From Dyadobacter flavalbus (GTDB lineage Bacteria; Bacteroidota; Bacteroidia; Cytophagales; Spirosomataceae): DNA of 64,000 nucleotides. Positions 10,253 to 18,774 of the stretch are shown in pieces (position 1 is the first letter of the stretch; each line of letters begins with the position of its first letter). Where the stretch lies: assembly GCF_006149045.1 (NCBI RefSeq), contig NZ_VBSN01000026.1, positions 18,774 through 82,773 on the forward strand. Direction: 5' to 3'. The notes under the pieces are model-generated. The model saw only the letters and a list, made by a program, of their open reading frames with translations, searched no databases and had not been told where the DNA came from. Both the position numbers and the translations under genes were made by a program.

Positions 10253-10830
10253 TGTTTAGAATAATTTTTATGTTTAAAAATGAAATTATGTTTGCTAAGA
10301 TAATGAGGTTCCTGGACGCAGGCGGAAAGCAGTAATGTTCTACCTCGGTTTCCGCACTTAATATCCAAATAAAATTCAGGACACTGGCACAAGGAGAAGA
10401 AATGTTACAATTACCTGTGCGGTTTGCAGCATAGGAATGTTTAACATTTTTGCAATTGCGTCAATTTCTGGCGGCTATATCATTAGCGCCATTTGAGCTA
10501 TTACAATATCAATAAAGGATGTTGAGCTGCAGCAGAATTTCTAATAGAGGCACCATTCAAAACAATAGTTAATATTGTTCAATACAGGTTGCAAAGAAAG
10601 AATGCTCATTAAAGTAACCTAATTACATTGTACAGTAAACTGCTGTCAGGCTGTAACGCAATTATTTTCGTAAAGGACTAGATGTTGCTTTACTGTCACT
10701 GATTAAACGGAAACTATTTATACAGTAGTATCGATGCTCGTCGTTTAATTCCATTGCATGAATTGAAAACGGCAAAAGGCTCATTTCTTCACGACAAGAA
10801 ATATTCGACTCATGTTCGGCCTAATAAAAA
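10253..10830. other. Intergenic region without a recognisable gene
   Basis: About 580 AT-rich bases between the methyltransferase start and the tRNA terminator. I see no convincing open frame. There is a small inverted repeat ACAATA...TATTGT near 10561-10577. At 10802-10823 lie two adjacent degenerate copies of the 11-mer that is repeated upstream of the integrase. Confidence 0.6.
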
Positions 10831-10860
10831 AGCCACTTACAACATTTGCTGTAAGTGGCT
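10831..10860 (-). terminator. Terminator of the original tRNA-Pro gene
   Basis: A perfect 11-bp stem AGCCACTTACA / TGTAAGTGGCT with an 8-nt loop. On the minus strand it is followed by TTTTTTATT, so it works in the direction of the truncated tRNA that lies just upstream (10872-10915). Confidence 0.85.
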
Positions 10861-10871
10861 GATAATCAATG

Positions 10872-10915
10872 TCGGGATGACAAGATTCGAACTTGCGACC
10901 CCTAGCACCCCATGC
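10872..10915 (-). other. 3' part of tRNA-Pro(GGG): attachment site at the left end of an integrated element
   Basis: On the minus strand, positions 10915 to 10872 read as the anticodon loop (ATGGGGT, anticodon GGG), the 3' side of the anticodon stem, the variable region (GGGGTC), a complete T arm (GCAAG TTCGAAT CTTGT) and the acceptor 3' strand CATCCCG plus discriminator A. The D arm, 5' acceptor strand and correct 5' anticodon strand are missing: upstream sequence is AT-rich. This is what remains on the chromosome side when a tyrosine integrase inserts into a tRNA gene. The intact tRNA should lie at higher coordinates on the same strand; I did not find it in the window. Confidence 0.85.
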
Positions 10916-11029
10916 AACTTTTTAGGGTAATTTTGTATAATTTTACATAACTTTGAATTTTCTATATGTCTAATAATCAATATGTTAATTATTTTTTTTA
11001 AGTTTGCCTAGGTAAGATTAGATACAAAA

Positions 11030-11051
11030 TGTTCGACTAATGTTCGACTAA
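11030..11051 (+). repeat. Tandem 11-bp repeat upstream of the integrase
   Basis: Two adjacent copies of TGTTCGACTAA, ending 11 bp before the integrase ATG. A degenerate pair (TATTCGACTCA TGTTCGGCCTA) occurs at 10802-10823 on the other side of the tRNA fragment. They may be arm-type integrase sites or an operator. Confidence 0.6.
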
Positions 11052-11062
11052 ATTATCTCAAT

Positions 11063-12301
11063 ATGGCGATTTCAACCAGATTGATCCTGCGGCCACAGAG
11101 CTCTCCGAACGAGACGGAATATCCAATTATGCTTCAGATTATCATTGACAGGAAGAATCAATTGGTAAGTACCAAAAAGTACAGTTCAATTGAGAATTGG
11201 CAAGATAAAACACAATCTGTTTCTAAGGCACACCCAAAGCACAAAGAAATCAATCTTCTTTTAAGGACGATCTCCTCTGAAATAGATTTCTATATTTTAT
11301 CCGAAGGGAAGAAAGGCGTCAGACCAACATTTGAGGAAATTAAGGATTTAGTTAGGAAGCTCACTGGTGGAAATACCGAACCAGAACGAAAAAAGCTCTT
11401 TGACGTGTTCGAAGAGCACATTGCCTATTTGGATCAACAGAATCGTCTCGGTTCGAAGGAAACCTATGAGTCCACGTTGAAAAGTCTGAAAAACTTCATG
11501 AATAAGAAGGATAGAGAATTTCTTAGCATCAACACGAGTTTTTTAGTGAAGTATGAGGAATATCTCTTGGCACGAGGTTGCGCCATTACGACGCGTAGTT
11601 TTTACTTGCGAACATTTCGAACATTGTGGAAGCTGGCCATCAAAAACAAATATTGTCCGGAAACTCACTATCCATTTAAGGACTTTGCGTTTTCAAAATA
11701 CAATAATCCCAGAACCAAAAAGAGAGCAATCACCAAAGATCAGATTGGATTGATAGAAGCGTTAGAAATTGATCCGAAGAACGACACACTCATTAATTCG
11801 AGGAATTACTTTCTTTTCAGTTTTTACTGCCGCGGATTGAATTTTACGGATCTGGCAGATTTGAAGTGGACTAACATTATGGGAGATGAACTTCATTACT
11901 TCCGATCCAAGACAAAGGAGGAGTTTCGGTTTAAGCTGCATCCGACTGCGTTGCGAATTCTTGAGCATTATCAAAATATGGAAGGGAATAGCGATTCCGG
12001 ACACATCTTTCCGATATTATACAAGAGACATGCGACTCTGCAATCTGTTAGGGACAGGAAGAAGAAAATACTCACAAGGGTTAACAAGCAGATAAAGGAA
12101 CTGGGTTTATCATTAGGCATAGCAAAGACGTTGACTACATACGTAGCTAGGCACTCGTATGCAACAGCACTTCGCAGGAACGGAATGTCAAAAGAGAATA
12201 TTGGCAGATCACTAGGTCACGACAGTCTGAAAACAACAGATATCTATCTTGAAGATATCGGAGATCCGGTCTTGGATGATTTGATCAACTCAACTATTTA
12301 G
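11063..12301 (+). CDS. int: Tyrosine-type site-specific integrase
   Basis: Integrase of 412 residues that should insert and excise the element at tRNA-Pro. It has the Bacteroidota layout: an arm-binding N-terminal domain (ISTRLILRPQSSPNETEYPIML), a SAM-like core-binding domain (about 110-215, VFEEHIAYLDQQNRLGSKETYESTLKS) and the catalytic domain. Visible catalytic residues are Arg in FYCRGLNFTDLADLKW, the Arg-His pair in YVARHSYATAL, His in SLGHDSLKTT and the nucleophile Tyr in TDIYLEDI. It begins 148 bp inside the attachment site, the usual position. The next gene starts 3 nt after its stop, so the two are probably cotranscribed. Confidence 0.95.
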   Translation: MAISTRLILRPQSSPNETEYPIMLQIIIDRKNQLVSTKKYSSIENWQDKTQSVSKAHPKHKEINLLLRTISSEIDFYILSEGKKGVRPTFEEIKDLVRKLTGGNTEPERKKLFDVFEEHIAYLDQQNRLGSKETYESTLKSLKNFMNKKDREFLSINTSFLVKYEEYLLARGCAITTRSFYLRTFRTLWKLAIKNKYCPETHYPFKDFAFSKYNNPRTKKRAITKDQIGLIEALEIDPKNDTLINSRNYFLFSFYCRGLNFTDLADLKWTNIMGDELHYFRSKTKEEFRFKLHPTALRILEHYQNMEGNSDSGHIFPILYKRHATLQSVRDRKKKILTRVNKQIKELGLSLGIAKTLTTYVARHSYATALRRNGMSKENIGRSLGHDSLKTTDIYLEDIGDPVLDDLINSTI

Positions 12302-12304
12302 CGT

Positions 12305-13489
12305 ATGTATTTTTTTGATTTGCCAGGCTTTCATCCGGTTAGTGGTCTCGATACGGAGGATCTCGGACAGCATCCCTATTTGCATTTTAAGGACAAAATA
12401 TTCCAAAGAGAGGAAATTAATTACTTTAATTCCTATTTCCCGTTTAAAAGGATTGTTTTCAACAACTGGGAAACACTGTTTGTCAGCGAAAGGAATCTGA
12501 TAGAAGTCTTTGAGTACAACCCAGTTCTCAAAGGTGATCTACTAATAGATCATAGTCATCCTATTTCAGCTGAACACCTTGACGCAATAAAGTCCAATTT
12601 TTCTAAGGGCTATTCCGACGGAAGTTCAGACTTTCCAAGAGAGGTCCAATCAACGATAAATCTGATAGACGGTGCTGTAAAGGAAACCAGGCTTCGTGAC
12701 TTCATCGAGTTTTGCGGCGATCATTTGTTTTTCGAGGGGTTTGCTACTCCCAAATGTCTTTATGCCCTAGGATTTATACAGGCGTATTTACTCAAAGCTT
12801 TTGGAGAATATCACAATTTGATCCAGAATCTCGAAAATACTATCCCGGAGGCAAGAATTCGGGAGTCGGTCTCTAACGAAAAGGTATTTGAGGAAGTCAT
12901 AGAGAAAGACGAGCGTACTGAGGAGCCGGATGAAGACGCAGCGATTCAAGAGGATGTTAAGCAGGAATTTCTGCCAAGCTTACTTACTGAACAAGTCGAA
13001 AAGGCAAAATTTAATAAGATCCTATTGGACTATCCGGTTGATGAGATCATCTCACTGTGGATGATTTTATTAGACGTGTGGAAGTGTCGACCAATTAATT
13101 CTATCCAGGTTTTTTTTGAACCGGAAGAGGTACTGGAATTATTGGGCTGCATGTTTGACGATTCGGCAAAGAAGGGAATGCTCCCGCAATCCGAATCTAA
13201 ATTTTATAACTTACCGCCAGGGAAATATGAAAGAATTATAAATCTGTTAATGCATGTTACATACAAACTTAACACTGACCGAAACAATATCAATCTTGAA
13301 AGATACTGTGAAGCGTTGATAGCAACCTTTTCATGTTACAGTAAAACCAAGGTTGCAAGCCTTAAAAGTAATATTAACAAAGAGCGCGGTAACATTATTC
13401 AGAGCATCAAGTCACTACCTAATGGAACCTACAAGACTGACTTTTTGAAAGTCTTGGGAAAGATCAACGAATATGCCATAATAAAATGA
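12305..13489 (+). CDS. Unrecognised 394-aa protein cotranscribed with the integrase
   Basis: I do not recognise this protein. The N-terminal 100 residues (MYFFDLPGFHPVSGLDTEDL...) are rich in aromatic residues. An acidic linker runs at about residues 195-225 (EEVIEKDERTEEPDEDAAIQ), and a helical C-terminal half ends in a basic segment (SKTKVASLKSNINKERGN). No transmembrane segment or catalytic motif is evident. The C-terminal half could be a DNA- or protein-binding domain like those found behind integrases in Bacteroidota mobile elements. Its position 3 nt behind the integrase suggests a role in integration or its control. Confidence 0.7.
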   Translation: MYFFDLPGFHPVSGLDTEDLGQHPYLHFKDKIFQREEINYFNSYFPFKRIVFNNWETLFVSERNLIEVFEYNPVLKGDLLIDHSHPISAEHLDAIKSNFSKGYSDGSSDFPREVQSTINLIDGAVKETRLRDFIEFCGDHLFFEGFATPKCLYALGFIQAYLLKAFGEYHNLIQNLENTIPEARIRESVSNEKVFEEVIEKDERTEEPDEDAAIQEDVKQEFLPSLLTEQVEKAKFNKILLDYPVDEIISLWMILLDVWKCRPINSIQVFFEPEEVLELLGCMFDDSAKKGMLPQSESKFYNLPPGKYERIINLLMHVTYKLNTDRNNINLERYCEALIATFSCYSKTKVASLKSNINKERGNIIQSIKSLPNGTYKTDFLKVLGKINEYAIIK

Positions 13490-13703
13490 TTTAAGAGACT
13501 AGGGATGCTCTGATTGAGAGGAGCACATGCCTGCCAGTGCTAGCATCAAAATATACTGAATCGCTGTCGTTTCGATCGTACCGAGCCATTAAATGTGAAA
13601 AAAGTTTATTTCTGCATAATTTGCCTTTTGGACGTAGTCAACGTTTTATTCCTTTTTTCATTTTTTTCAAGTTTGTTTTGCCCATCACGAAAATCTGATA
13701 GAT

Positions 13704-14000
13704 ATGATGGACACAACCGTTTTAATTTCACTCTCGGGGCAACAATTGCATGAGCTGATCGAAGCCTCAGTTAGAAAAGCATTGCTAGTACAACCGGTTC
13801 ACAAACCAGATGATTCCGACACGCTCTTAGATACAAAAGAAGCTGCTCAGCTTATCAAGTACAAAGAGACTTCAATATATGGGCTGGTGAAAAGAAAAAA
13901 GATCCCGTTTTGTAAGATTGAAGGTAAGCTCCTATTTTCCAGACAAAAGCTTTTGGAATGGGTTGCTAATGGTCAGAAACCAATTCTTGCGAGACAATGA
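13704..14000 (+). CDS. Excisionase-like helix-turn-helix protein
   Basis: A small DNA-binding protein of 98 residues with a MerR/HTH_17-type domain in the second half (LLDTKEAAQLIKYKETSIYGLVKRKKIPFCKIEGK, then LLFSRQKLLEWV). Proteins of this type act as excisionases or control replication genes in Bacteroidota elements. Its TGA overlaps the ATG of the helicase gene (ATGA at 13997-14000), so the two are translationally coupled. Confidence 0.88.
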   Translation: MMDTTVLISLSGQQLHELIEASVRKALLVQPVHKPDDSDTLLDTKEAAQLIKYKETSIYGLVKRKKIPFCKIEGKLLFSRQKLLEWVANGQKPILARQ

Positions 14001-15202
14001 AAAATAAACACAAATATCTGAGAATTGGAACAAGCTACTTCAAGGAAGTGCGAAAGCCGCTCTCCTCCGGGGACACCATGACCATTCTGGTCCCTTGGTC
14101 CGCAGATTGCATACGGCTAGACCATGACCGTAAATTCCTTAAAAACGAGGTAGAACGGTATGATGGATTTTGCTTTGTGCCCAGCCATTTAAATTATGAG
14201 CAAAAAGTGGTTGGCTTCTACAACCGTTATCAACCATTTCAGCATGTTGCCAAAAAAGGGGACTCGAATACTATCTTCGGTTTTCTCCGACATATTTTCG
14301 GAGAACAGATAGAAATGGGATATGATTATTTTAAAGTGCTTTTGGAAAAACCTACACAGATCCTGCCAATCCTTTGTCTGGTCAGTGAAGAACGTAATAC
14401 AGGGAAAACAACTTTTCTGCACTTTGTCAAATCCATTTTCGGGGAAAATATGACCATTAACAGCAATGAAGATTTTCGGTCCAATTTCAATATTGAATGG
14501 GCTCAAAAGCTAATTATTGGGGTAGATGAGACATTTCTCGACCGAAAAGAAGATTCCGAGCGGATTAAGAATTTAAGTACGGCTAAGTTTTACAAGATAG
14601 AGGCTAAAGGATTTGACCGACAGGAAATAGAGTTCTTCGGAAAATTTATTCTTTGCAGCAATAACGAAGATCATTTTATCATTGCCGAGCCTGGTGAAAT
14701 CCGTTACTGGGTCCGAAAAATACCGGTGCTCAAATTCGATAACGAGAAACTGTTGGCTGAGCTTCAGTCTGAGATTCCCTACTTTATTCATTTCCTCATT
14801 CACCGGGACTTCACCTATCAGCAGCAGACACGTATGTGGTTCACCGCCGCACAGATTGCCACACCGGCATTAAAGAAGTTGCTCAACCAAAACCGGAATA
14901 AGCTGGAATTAGAGATTGCCCACGTCCTATTGACAATCGTGGATGAAAAGGATTTAGACGAGATAAAATTCTGTACCGCAGACGTGCAGGACTGGCTTAA
15001 TAAGAAGCATGTCCGGTACAAAGATCTTATACAAATTAAACGGATCCTGCAAAATAATTGGAAATTGGTTCCAGCTAAAAACTCGCTAAGCTATCTACAA
15101 TACAAGTTTCTGACCGATGGCAGTGTCTTTGAGCAAACAGGGAAAGGCAGATATTATATCCTGTCGAAAAAGCAGATAAACGAGTACAATGATATTATCT
15201 AA
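13997..15202 (+). CDS. Element replication helicase (D5/DUF5906-like P-loop ATPase)
   Basis: A 401-residue protein with a Walker A motif in SEERNTGKTTFLHFVKSIFG (about residues 131-150), a Walker B-like segment LIIGVDETFLDR and a sensor-like segment KFILCSNNEDHF. This order is typical of superfamily 3 helicases joined to primases in phage and plasmid replication. The N-terminal 110 residues do not look like a primase core, and a TOPRIM primase is encoded next (15421), so helicase and primase are split into two proteins. The C-terminus carries a winged-helix-like segment. It is translationally coupled to the HTH gene and followed by the iteron-like region. Confidence 0.82.
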   Translation: MKNKHKYLRIGTSYFKEVRKPLSSGDTMTILVPWSADCIRLDHDRKFLKNEVERYDGFCFVPSHLNYEQKVVGFYNRYQPFQHVAKKGDSNTIFGFLRHIFGEQIEMGYDYFKVLLEKPTQILPILCLVSEERNTGKTTFLHFVKSIFGENMTINSNEDFRSNFNIEWAQKLIIGVDETFLDRKEDSERIKNLSTAKFYKIEAKGFDRQEIEFFGKFILCSNNEDHFIIAEPGEIRYWVRKIPVLKFDNEKLLAELQSEIPYFIHFLIHRDFTYQQQTRMWFTAAQIATPALKKLLNQNRNKLELEIAHVLLTIVDEKDLDEIKFCTADVQDWLNKKHVRYKDLIQIKRILQNNWKLVPAKNSLSYLQYKFLTDGSVFEQTGKGRYYILSKKQINEYNDII

Positions 15203-15207
15203 TATTT

Positions 15208-15393
15208 TGATGAATTGATGAGAAATATGGTTAATTATTTAATAATCAATTTTTTATGATGCATCAAGATCGCATCAGCAGCGCATCAATCCAATAACTA
15301 TGATGCAGCATTCGATGATTGTTGATGAAACCTTGATGATAGTTTAAATCATTGGTATAGAACAAGATAAGCGCTCAGCGCATCAATTCATCA
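15208..15393. repeat. Iteron-like region, candidate replication origin of the element
   Basis: The stretch is bounded by a perfect 13-bp inverted repeat, TGATGAATTGATG (15208-15220) and CATCAATTCATCA (15381-15393). Inside are three direct copies of GCATCA at 15261, 15272 and 15283 (exactly 11 bp apart), then four copies of GATG(C/A) in the opposite orientation at 15302, 15314, 15324 and 15335 (12, 10 and 11 bp apart). The phasing puts all sites on one helix face. It lies between the helicase and primase genes, so a replication origin or an operator of the primase gene is likely. Confidence 0.75.
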
Positions 15394-15420
15394 GTTTTTT
15401 AACATTTAACTCCTATAATT

Positions 15421-16350
15421 ATGACTTGCCAGCAAGCCAAAGAAATCTCTATTGTAGAGTTTCTGAAAAGTAATCATATCCATCCTGAATACATTCGCGG
15501 AAATGATCATTGGTATCTTTCTCCATTACGCCGGGAAAATACACCCTCTTTCAAAGTTGACACAAAACTCAACCTATTTTATGATCATGGTACTGGCATA
15601 GGAGGAGATATTATTGATCTGGGATGCCAGCTGTTTAATTGTGATGTGAAAGAATCATTATCAAAGTTTGAAGCAGGTTCTTATTTATTTCAACAGCAAT
15701 TTGCGTTAAGACCACCATTACATATATTGGATAGCGTTACCCAGGAAGAAAGTGTTTCGTCAATAAAAATTTCGCATGTCCAGCAGTTGGGGAACAATCT
15801 TGCTATTACAAATTACATCAAGTCACGAGGGATTGCGTCCGAAATTGCAAGAATACACTGTCAAGAAGTGTATTACCAGATCGGAGACAAAAGCTACTTT
15901 GCTGTAGGCTTTAAAAACAGGTCCGGTGGATATGAACTTCGCAGTCAATACTTCAAAGGCTCATCTTCTCCTAAGGATATCAGCCACATTGAAAATGGCA
16001 CCCGATCAGTTTGTGTATTGGAAGGGTTTATGGATTTTCTTTCTCTTCTTACTCTTAGAAAAGAAAACCCGGTAGCCAGTGATTTTTTAATCCTGAACTC
16101 AGTCAGTTTCGTGGATCGCAGTTTGGACATTTTGAAAAACTACCGTAATGTTTTTCTCTATCTGGATCATGATAATGCAGGCAGAAAAGCCTTGGGGAAA
16201 TACGAATCCGCTGGTTTGAACCCCATCGATGCATCATGTATGTATCAGAAGTTTAAAGATCTTAATGAGTATTTATTAGATCAAAAGCCAATACAGAAAG
16301 ATACGATACAACGTAAGGATTTGAAAAAGTCGAGGGGGCTAAGTCTATAA
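15421..16350 (+). CDS. DNA primase with CHC2-like and TOPRIM domains
   Basis: A 309-residue DnaG-like primase as found on Bacteroidota mobilizable elements. The N-terminus (about 15-80) matches the CHC2 fold (HWYLSPLRRENTPSFKVD, NLFYDHGTGIGGDIIDL), but the zinc ligands are poorly kept. The TOPRIM domain covers about 195-275, with the catalytic Glu in VCVLEGFMDFLSLL and the DxD-type motif in VFLYLDHDNAGRKAL. It follows the iteron-like region and precedes the oriT candidate. Confidence 0.9.
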   Translation: MTCQQAKEISIVEFLKSNHIHPEYIRGNDHWYLSPLRRENTPSFKVDTKLNLFYDHGTGIGGDIIDLGCQLFNCDVKESLSKFEAGSYLFQQQFALRPPLHILDSVTQEESVSSIKISHVQQLGNNLAITNYIKSRGIASEIARIHCQEVYYQIGDKSYFAVGFKNRSGGYELRSQYFKGSSSPKDISHIENGTRSVCVLEGFMDFLSLLTLRKENPVASDFLILNSVSFVDRSLDILKNYRNVFLYLDHDNAGRKALGKYESAGLNPIDASCMYQKFKDLNEYLLDQKPIQKDTIQRKDLKKSRGLSL

Positions 16351-16363
16351 ATGTCTTCAGAGA

Positions 16364-16424
16364 GCAAGTTTGTGTTTTCGCTTCGCAAAAACATGTTGCG
16401 CTCCTTGCGCAACTAAAAACTTGC
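16364..16424. other. Three-hairpin structure upstream of the mobilization operon: oriT candidate
   Basis: GCAAGTTT (16364-16371) pairs perfectly with AAACTTGC (16417-16424). Within it are two side hairpins: GTTTTCGC/GCAAAAAC (16374-16392, one mismatch) and GTTGCGC/GCGCAAC (16395-16413, perfect, 5-nt loop). It sits between the primase stop and the mob genes, where oriT is expected. A T run follows, so it could also be the primase terminator. Confidence 0.6.
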
Positions 16425-16463
16425 CTTTTTCTCCCGCTGGTCGCAAAAGGTTAGAAATAGAAA

Positions 16464-16853
16464 ATGGAATGTGAAATGGAACAGACAGAAACAAAGAAGA
16501 CAAAGCCTTATAACCCAAAAGGTGGAAGGCCCCCTAAAAAAGTAAAACGGCAAACTCAGTTCATGGTCAGACTGACGGAAAACGAGCGTTTTCTGATTGA
16601 AGAAAAAGCCAGGGATGCCGGCATAAAACCAAGTGCTTGGTTCAGGCAGGCTGCTAAAAAAGCAAAAGTTCTGGCCAGGCTAAAACCTGAGGATCTCAAA
16701 CATCTCAGGACACTGACAGGTATGGCCAACAACCTCAATCAACTCGCGCATCTTGCCCATAAGGAAGGATTGACATTCATCCGGCAATCCTGTAAAGAGT
16801 TGCTTTTGCAAATCAATTTAATCTTAAAAAAGATGAGCAGCGATGATCGGTAA
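16464..16853 (+). CDS. MobC-like relaxosome accessory protein
   Basis: A 129-residue DNA-binding protein expected to load the relaxase at oriT. After a basic N-terminus (NPKGGRPPKKVKRQTQFMVRL) there is a ribbon-helix-helix-type segment (LTENERFLIEEKARDAGIKPSAWFRQAA) and the MobC family signature (LTGMANNLNQLAHLAHKEG). It could start at the ATG four codons downstream. It overlaps the relaxase gene by 11 nt, a normal arrangement in these operons. Confidence 0.88.
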   Translation: MECEMEQTETKKTKPYNPKGGRPPKKVKRQTQFMVRLTENERFLIEEKARDAGIKPSAWFRQAAKKAKVLARLKPEDLKHLRTLTGMANNLNQLAHLAHKEGLTFIRQSCKELLLQINLILKKMSSDDR

Positions 16854-17778
16854 GATTACAATCGGCAGCAGCTTTGGTGGTGTGATCCGGTATGCCATGC
16901 AAAAACATGAGGCAAGTCTGCTGCTGGCCGAAGGTGTAAGAACGGATCAGGTCAGCTCAATGATCGATGATTTCAACATGCAGAGGAAACTGAATCCGGA
17001 CCTCAGAAAGGCAACCGGGCATATTTCACTAAGCTGGAGCAAGAAAGATGTTGCCCGGCTAACACCTGAAATCATGAAACAGCGTGCGTTGGAGTATTTG
17101 GAAAAGATGAAGATTACAGATACGCAGTTTATCCTGGTCGAGCACCGGGATAAAAACCATCCACATTTGCATATAATTTATAACCGGGTAAGCAATGAAG
17201 GAAAATCCATCTCAGATCAGTTTCAAAAATCAAGGAATATAAAAGTATGCAAAGACATCACCCTGAAATATGGCTACTATTTAGGAAAGGGGAAAGAACA
17301 GGTCAACCGGCAGCAGCTGAAAGGTGCAGATAAAATCAAGTATGAATTATATGATGCGATCAAAGCAGCAAGCACAAGTGCTCAAAACTGGAAGGATTTA
17401 AGTGTTAAACTGGAAAGACAAGGCATTGAAACCATTTTCAAATACAAGTCTGGCACAAGTGAGATCCAGGGAGTCAGCTTTAAAAAAAGCGATTTTCTGT
17501 TCAAAGGGTCAAAGATCGACCGAAACCTGAGCTTTGGCAAGCTGGATGCCTTGATCGGGCAGAACCAGAAACAATTATTGATGCAGCAATATCAAAAGCA
17601 GTCTGCTTATCAACCAGATTTTTCAAAAGAAAGGTTTTATCCTGTTTTGTTCCTGCAAAACAGCCCAAGTGACCTAATACCTGATGACCTGTTCAAACCT
17701 GTTCAGCAGTATGGGCAGCCTATTACCAATCTGTCAAAAAAGAAGAAACGTAAAAAGTATTTAGGACAAAGCTTATGA
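16843..17778 (+). CDS. Relaxase / mobilization nuclease (MobB-type, Relaxase family PF03432)
   Basis: A 311-residue relaxase that nicks oriT and pilots the strand during conjugation. Motif III, the metal-binding His triad, is in VEHRDKNHPHLHIIYNRV (about residues 104-121). The catalytic Tyr is most likely in the N-terminal segment GGVIRYAMQKHEA. Upstream there is ATGHISLSWSKKD, also typical of the family. The C-terminal 90 residues are basic and unlike other domains. No coupling ATPase or type IV secretion genes are visible, so the element would be mobilizable rather than self-transmissible. Confidence 0.92.
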   Translation: MIGKITIGSSFGGVIRYAMQKHEASLLLAEGVRTDQVSSMIDDFNMQRKLNPDLRKATGHISLSWSKKDVARLTPEIMKQRALEYLEKMKITDTQFILVEHRDKNHPHLHIIYNRVSNEGKSISDQFQKSRNIKVCKDITLKYGYYLGKGKEQVNRQQLKGADKIKYELYDAIKAASTSAQNWKDLSVKLERQGIETIFKYKSGTSEIQGVSFKKSDFLFKGSKIDRNLSFGKLDALIGQNQKQLLMQQYQKQSAYQPDFSKERFYPVLFLQNSPSDLIPDDLFKPVQQYGQPITNLSKKKKRKKYLGQSL

Positions 17779-18359
17779 AAAATATAGAAGAACAACTAGA
17801 ATCGATTGAAGAAGTGCTTTCGATTGTGATCAGGAAGAACGCATCTATTGAGAATCTGATCCAATCTTGGGCAGAATCTCAGAACGAGGTCCTGACAAAC
17901 ACATTGGCCGGGTTAAAGAGCGAAATAGACAATTGTTCATCAATCTCCTCGCTGGCGTCCCAGCTTTCAGAAGTCCAGAAGGGCATTGAGTGTATTCCCC
18001 ATGCTTTCAAAGTTAAAAACTACCACCATTTTGACTTTCGTTCGAAAGGGTTCATCATTTCAGCTGTATTGCTTTTGATCGTTACGGCTTTGAGTGTTGC
18101 AGTAACCATCAGCAGTTATGGGGAATGTAGCCGTTTGCGGGAAAATAATCTTAAATTCCGTATTGCCAGGCAGCTCAGCCCGACCCTTGCAGCACAAGCT
18201 GACAGTATTTATTACAGAGATCCTGACCGGGCTGAGCTTGAAACACAAAGGCTTGAAGCGCATGAACTATCGGTGAAAGAGGCAGAGCAGAATCTAAATC
18301 GGAGGCAAATGGAAGCTAAGAAGGCACAAGATCTGCTCAGACAGTTAAAGAGAAAATAA
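17775..18359 (+). CDS. Coiled-coil membrane protein of the mobilization operon
   Basis: A 194-residue protein that overlaps the relaxase stop (ATGA). It has an N-terminal coiled coil (EEQLESIEEVLSIVIRKNASIENL), one transmembrane helix at about 94-114 (FIISAVLLLIVTALSVAVTI) and a charged C-terminal coiled coil (LEAHELSVKEAEQNLNRRQM). Third genes of this shape are common behind Bacteroidota relaxases and are often called mobilization proteins; their role is not known to me. It is the last gene of the recognisable mobile module. Confidence 0.8.
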   Translation: MKNIEEQLESIEEVLSIVIRKNASIENLIQSWAESQNEVLTNTLAGLKSEIDNCSSISSLASQLSEVQKGIECIPHAFKVKNYHHFDFRSKGFIISAVLLLIVTALSVAVTISSYGECSRLRENNLKFRIARQLSPTLAAQADSIYYRDPDRAELETQRLEAHELSVKEAEQNLNRRQMEAKKAQDLLRQLKRK

Positions 18360-18774
18360 GTATTGCTTTAAACCAATGAAGTATATTAATAATACGAGAA
18401 ATATTCAAGCAGCGATTTCCTGATAGGACATCTTTGGCATGGCAGTTATAATAGAATTGGTAATGTTCAACTTTTCATAAATACCGTCGTTAAAACGTAC
18501 TTTTGATTTAGTTGAAAAATCCACGGGTTGATCTCTTATTGGCCTGATTTAGTTCGATTAATCTGCCATATACCATATTAAAGTGTACTGTAGTCAATAA
18601 GAGTTAGGCCTAATAGAACGTTTATACAATAAGACATATCACGCTGAAATCATATGTAGCTGACTGCATACATACATGATTAGCATGACATCACGCTGAA
18701 AAATAGCTACAAAATTATAGCTTAGTTTTCAATTCTCTGATCGCCGTTCTGGTGATGATTTCAGCAAAACGCAT
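18360..18774. other. AT-rich spacer between mobilization operon and metabolic island
   Basis: No open frame is convincing. A 12-bp direct repeat ATCACGCTGAAA occurs at 18638-18649 and 18690-18701, each followed within a few bases by TAGCT(G)AC. No copy of the tRNA-Pro attachment core is present, so the element does not visibly end here. Confidence 0.5.

Noticed and set aside
10872..10915. A complete tRNA-Pro gene
   Set aside because: The D arm, the 5' acceptor strand and the correct 5' strand of the anticodon stem are missing.
15208..15393. CRISPR array
   Set aside because: The repeated units are 5-6 bp, occur in both orientations and have no spacers of uniform 30-bp length. They are iteron-like.
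11063..18359. Self-transmissible conjugative element
   Set aside because: Only integrase, replication and mob genes are visible. No coupling protein and no tra/type IV secretion genes occur in the window.
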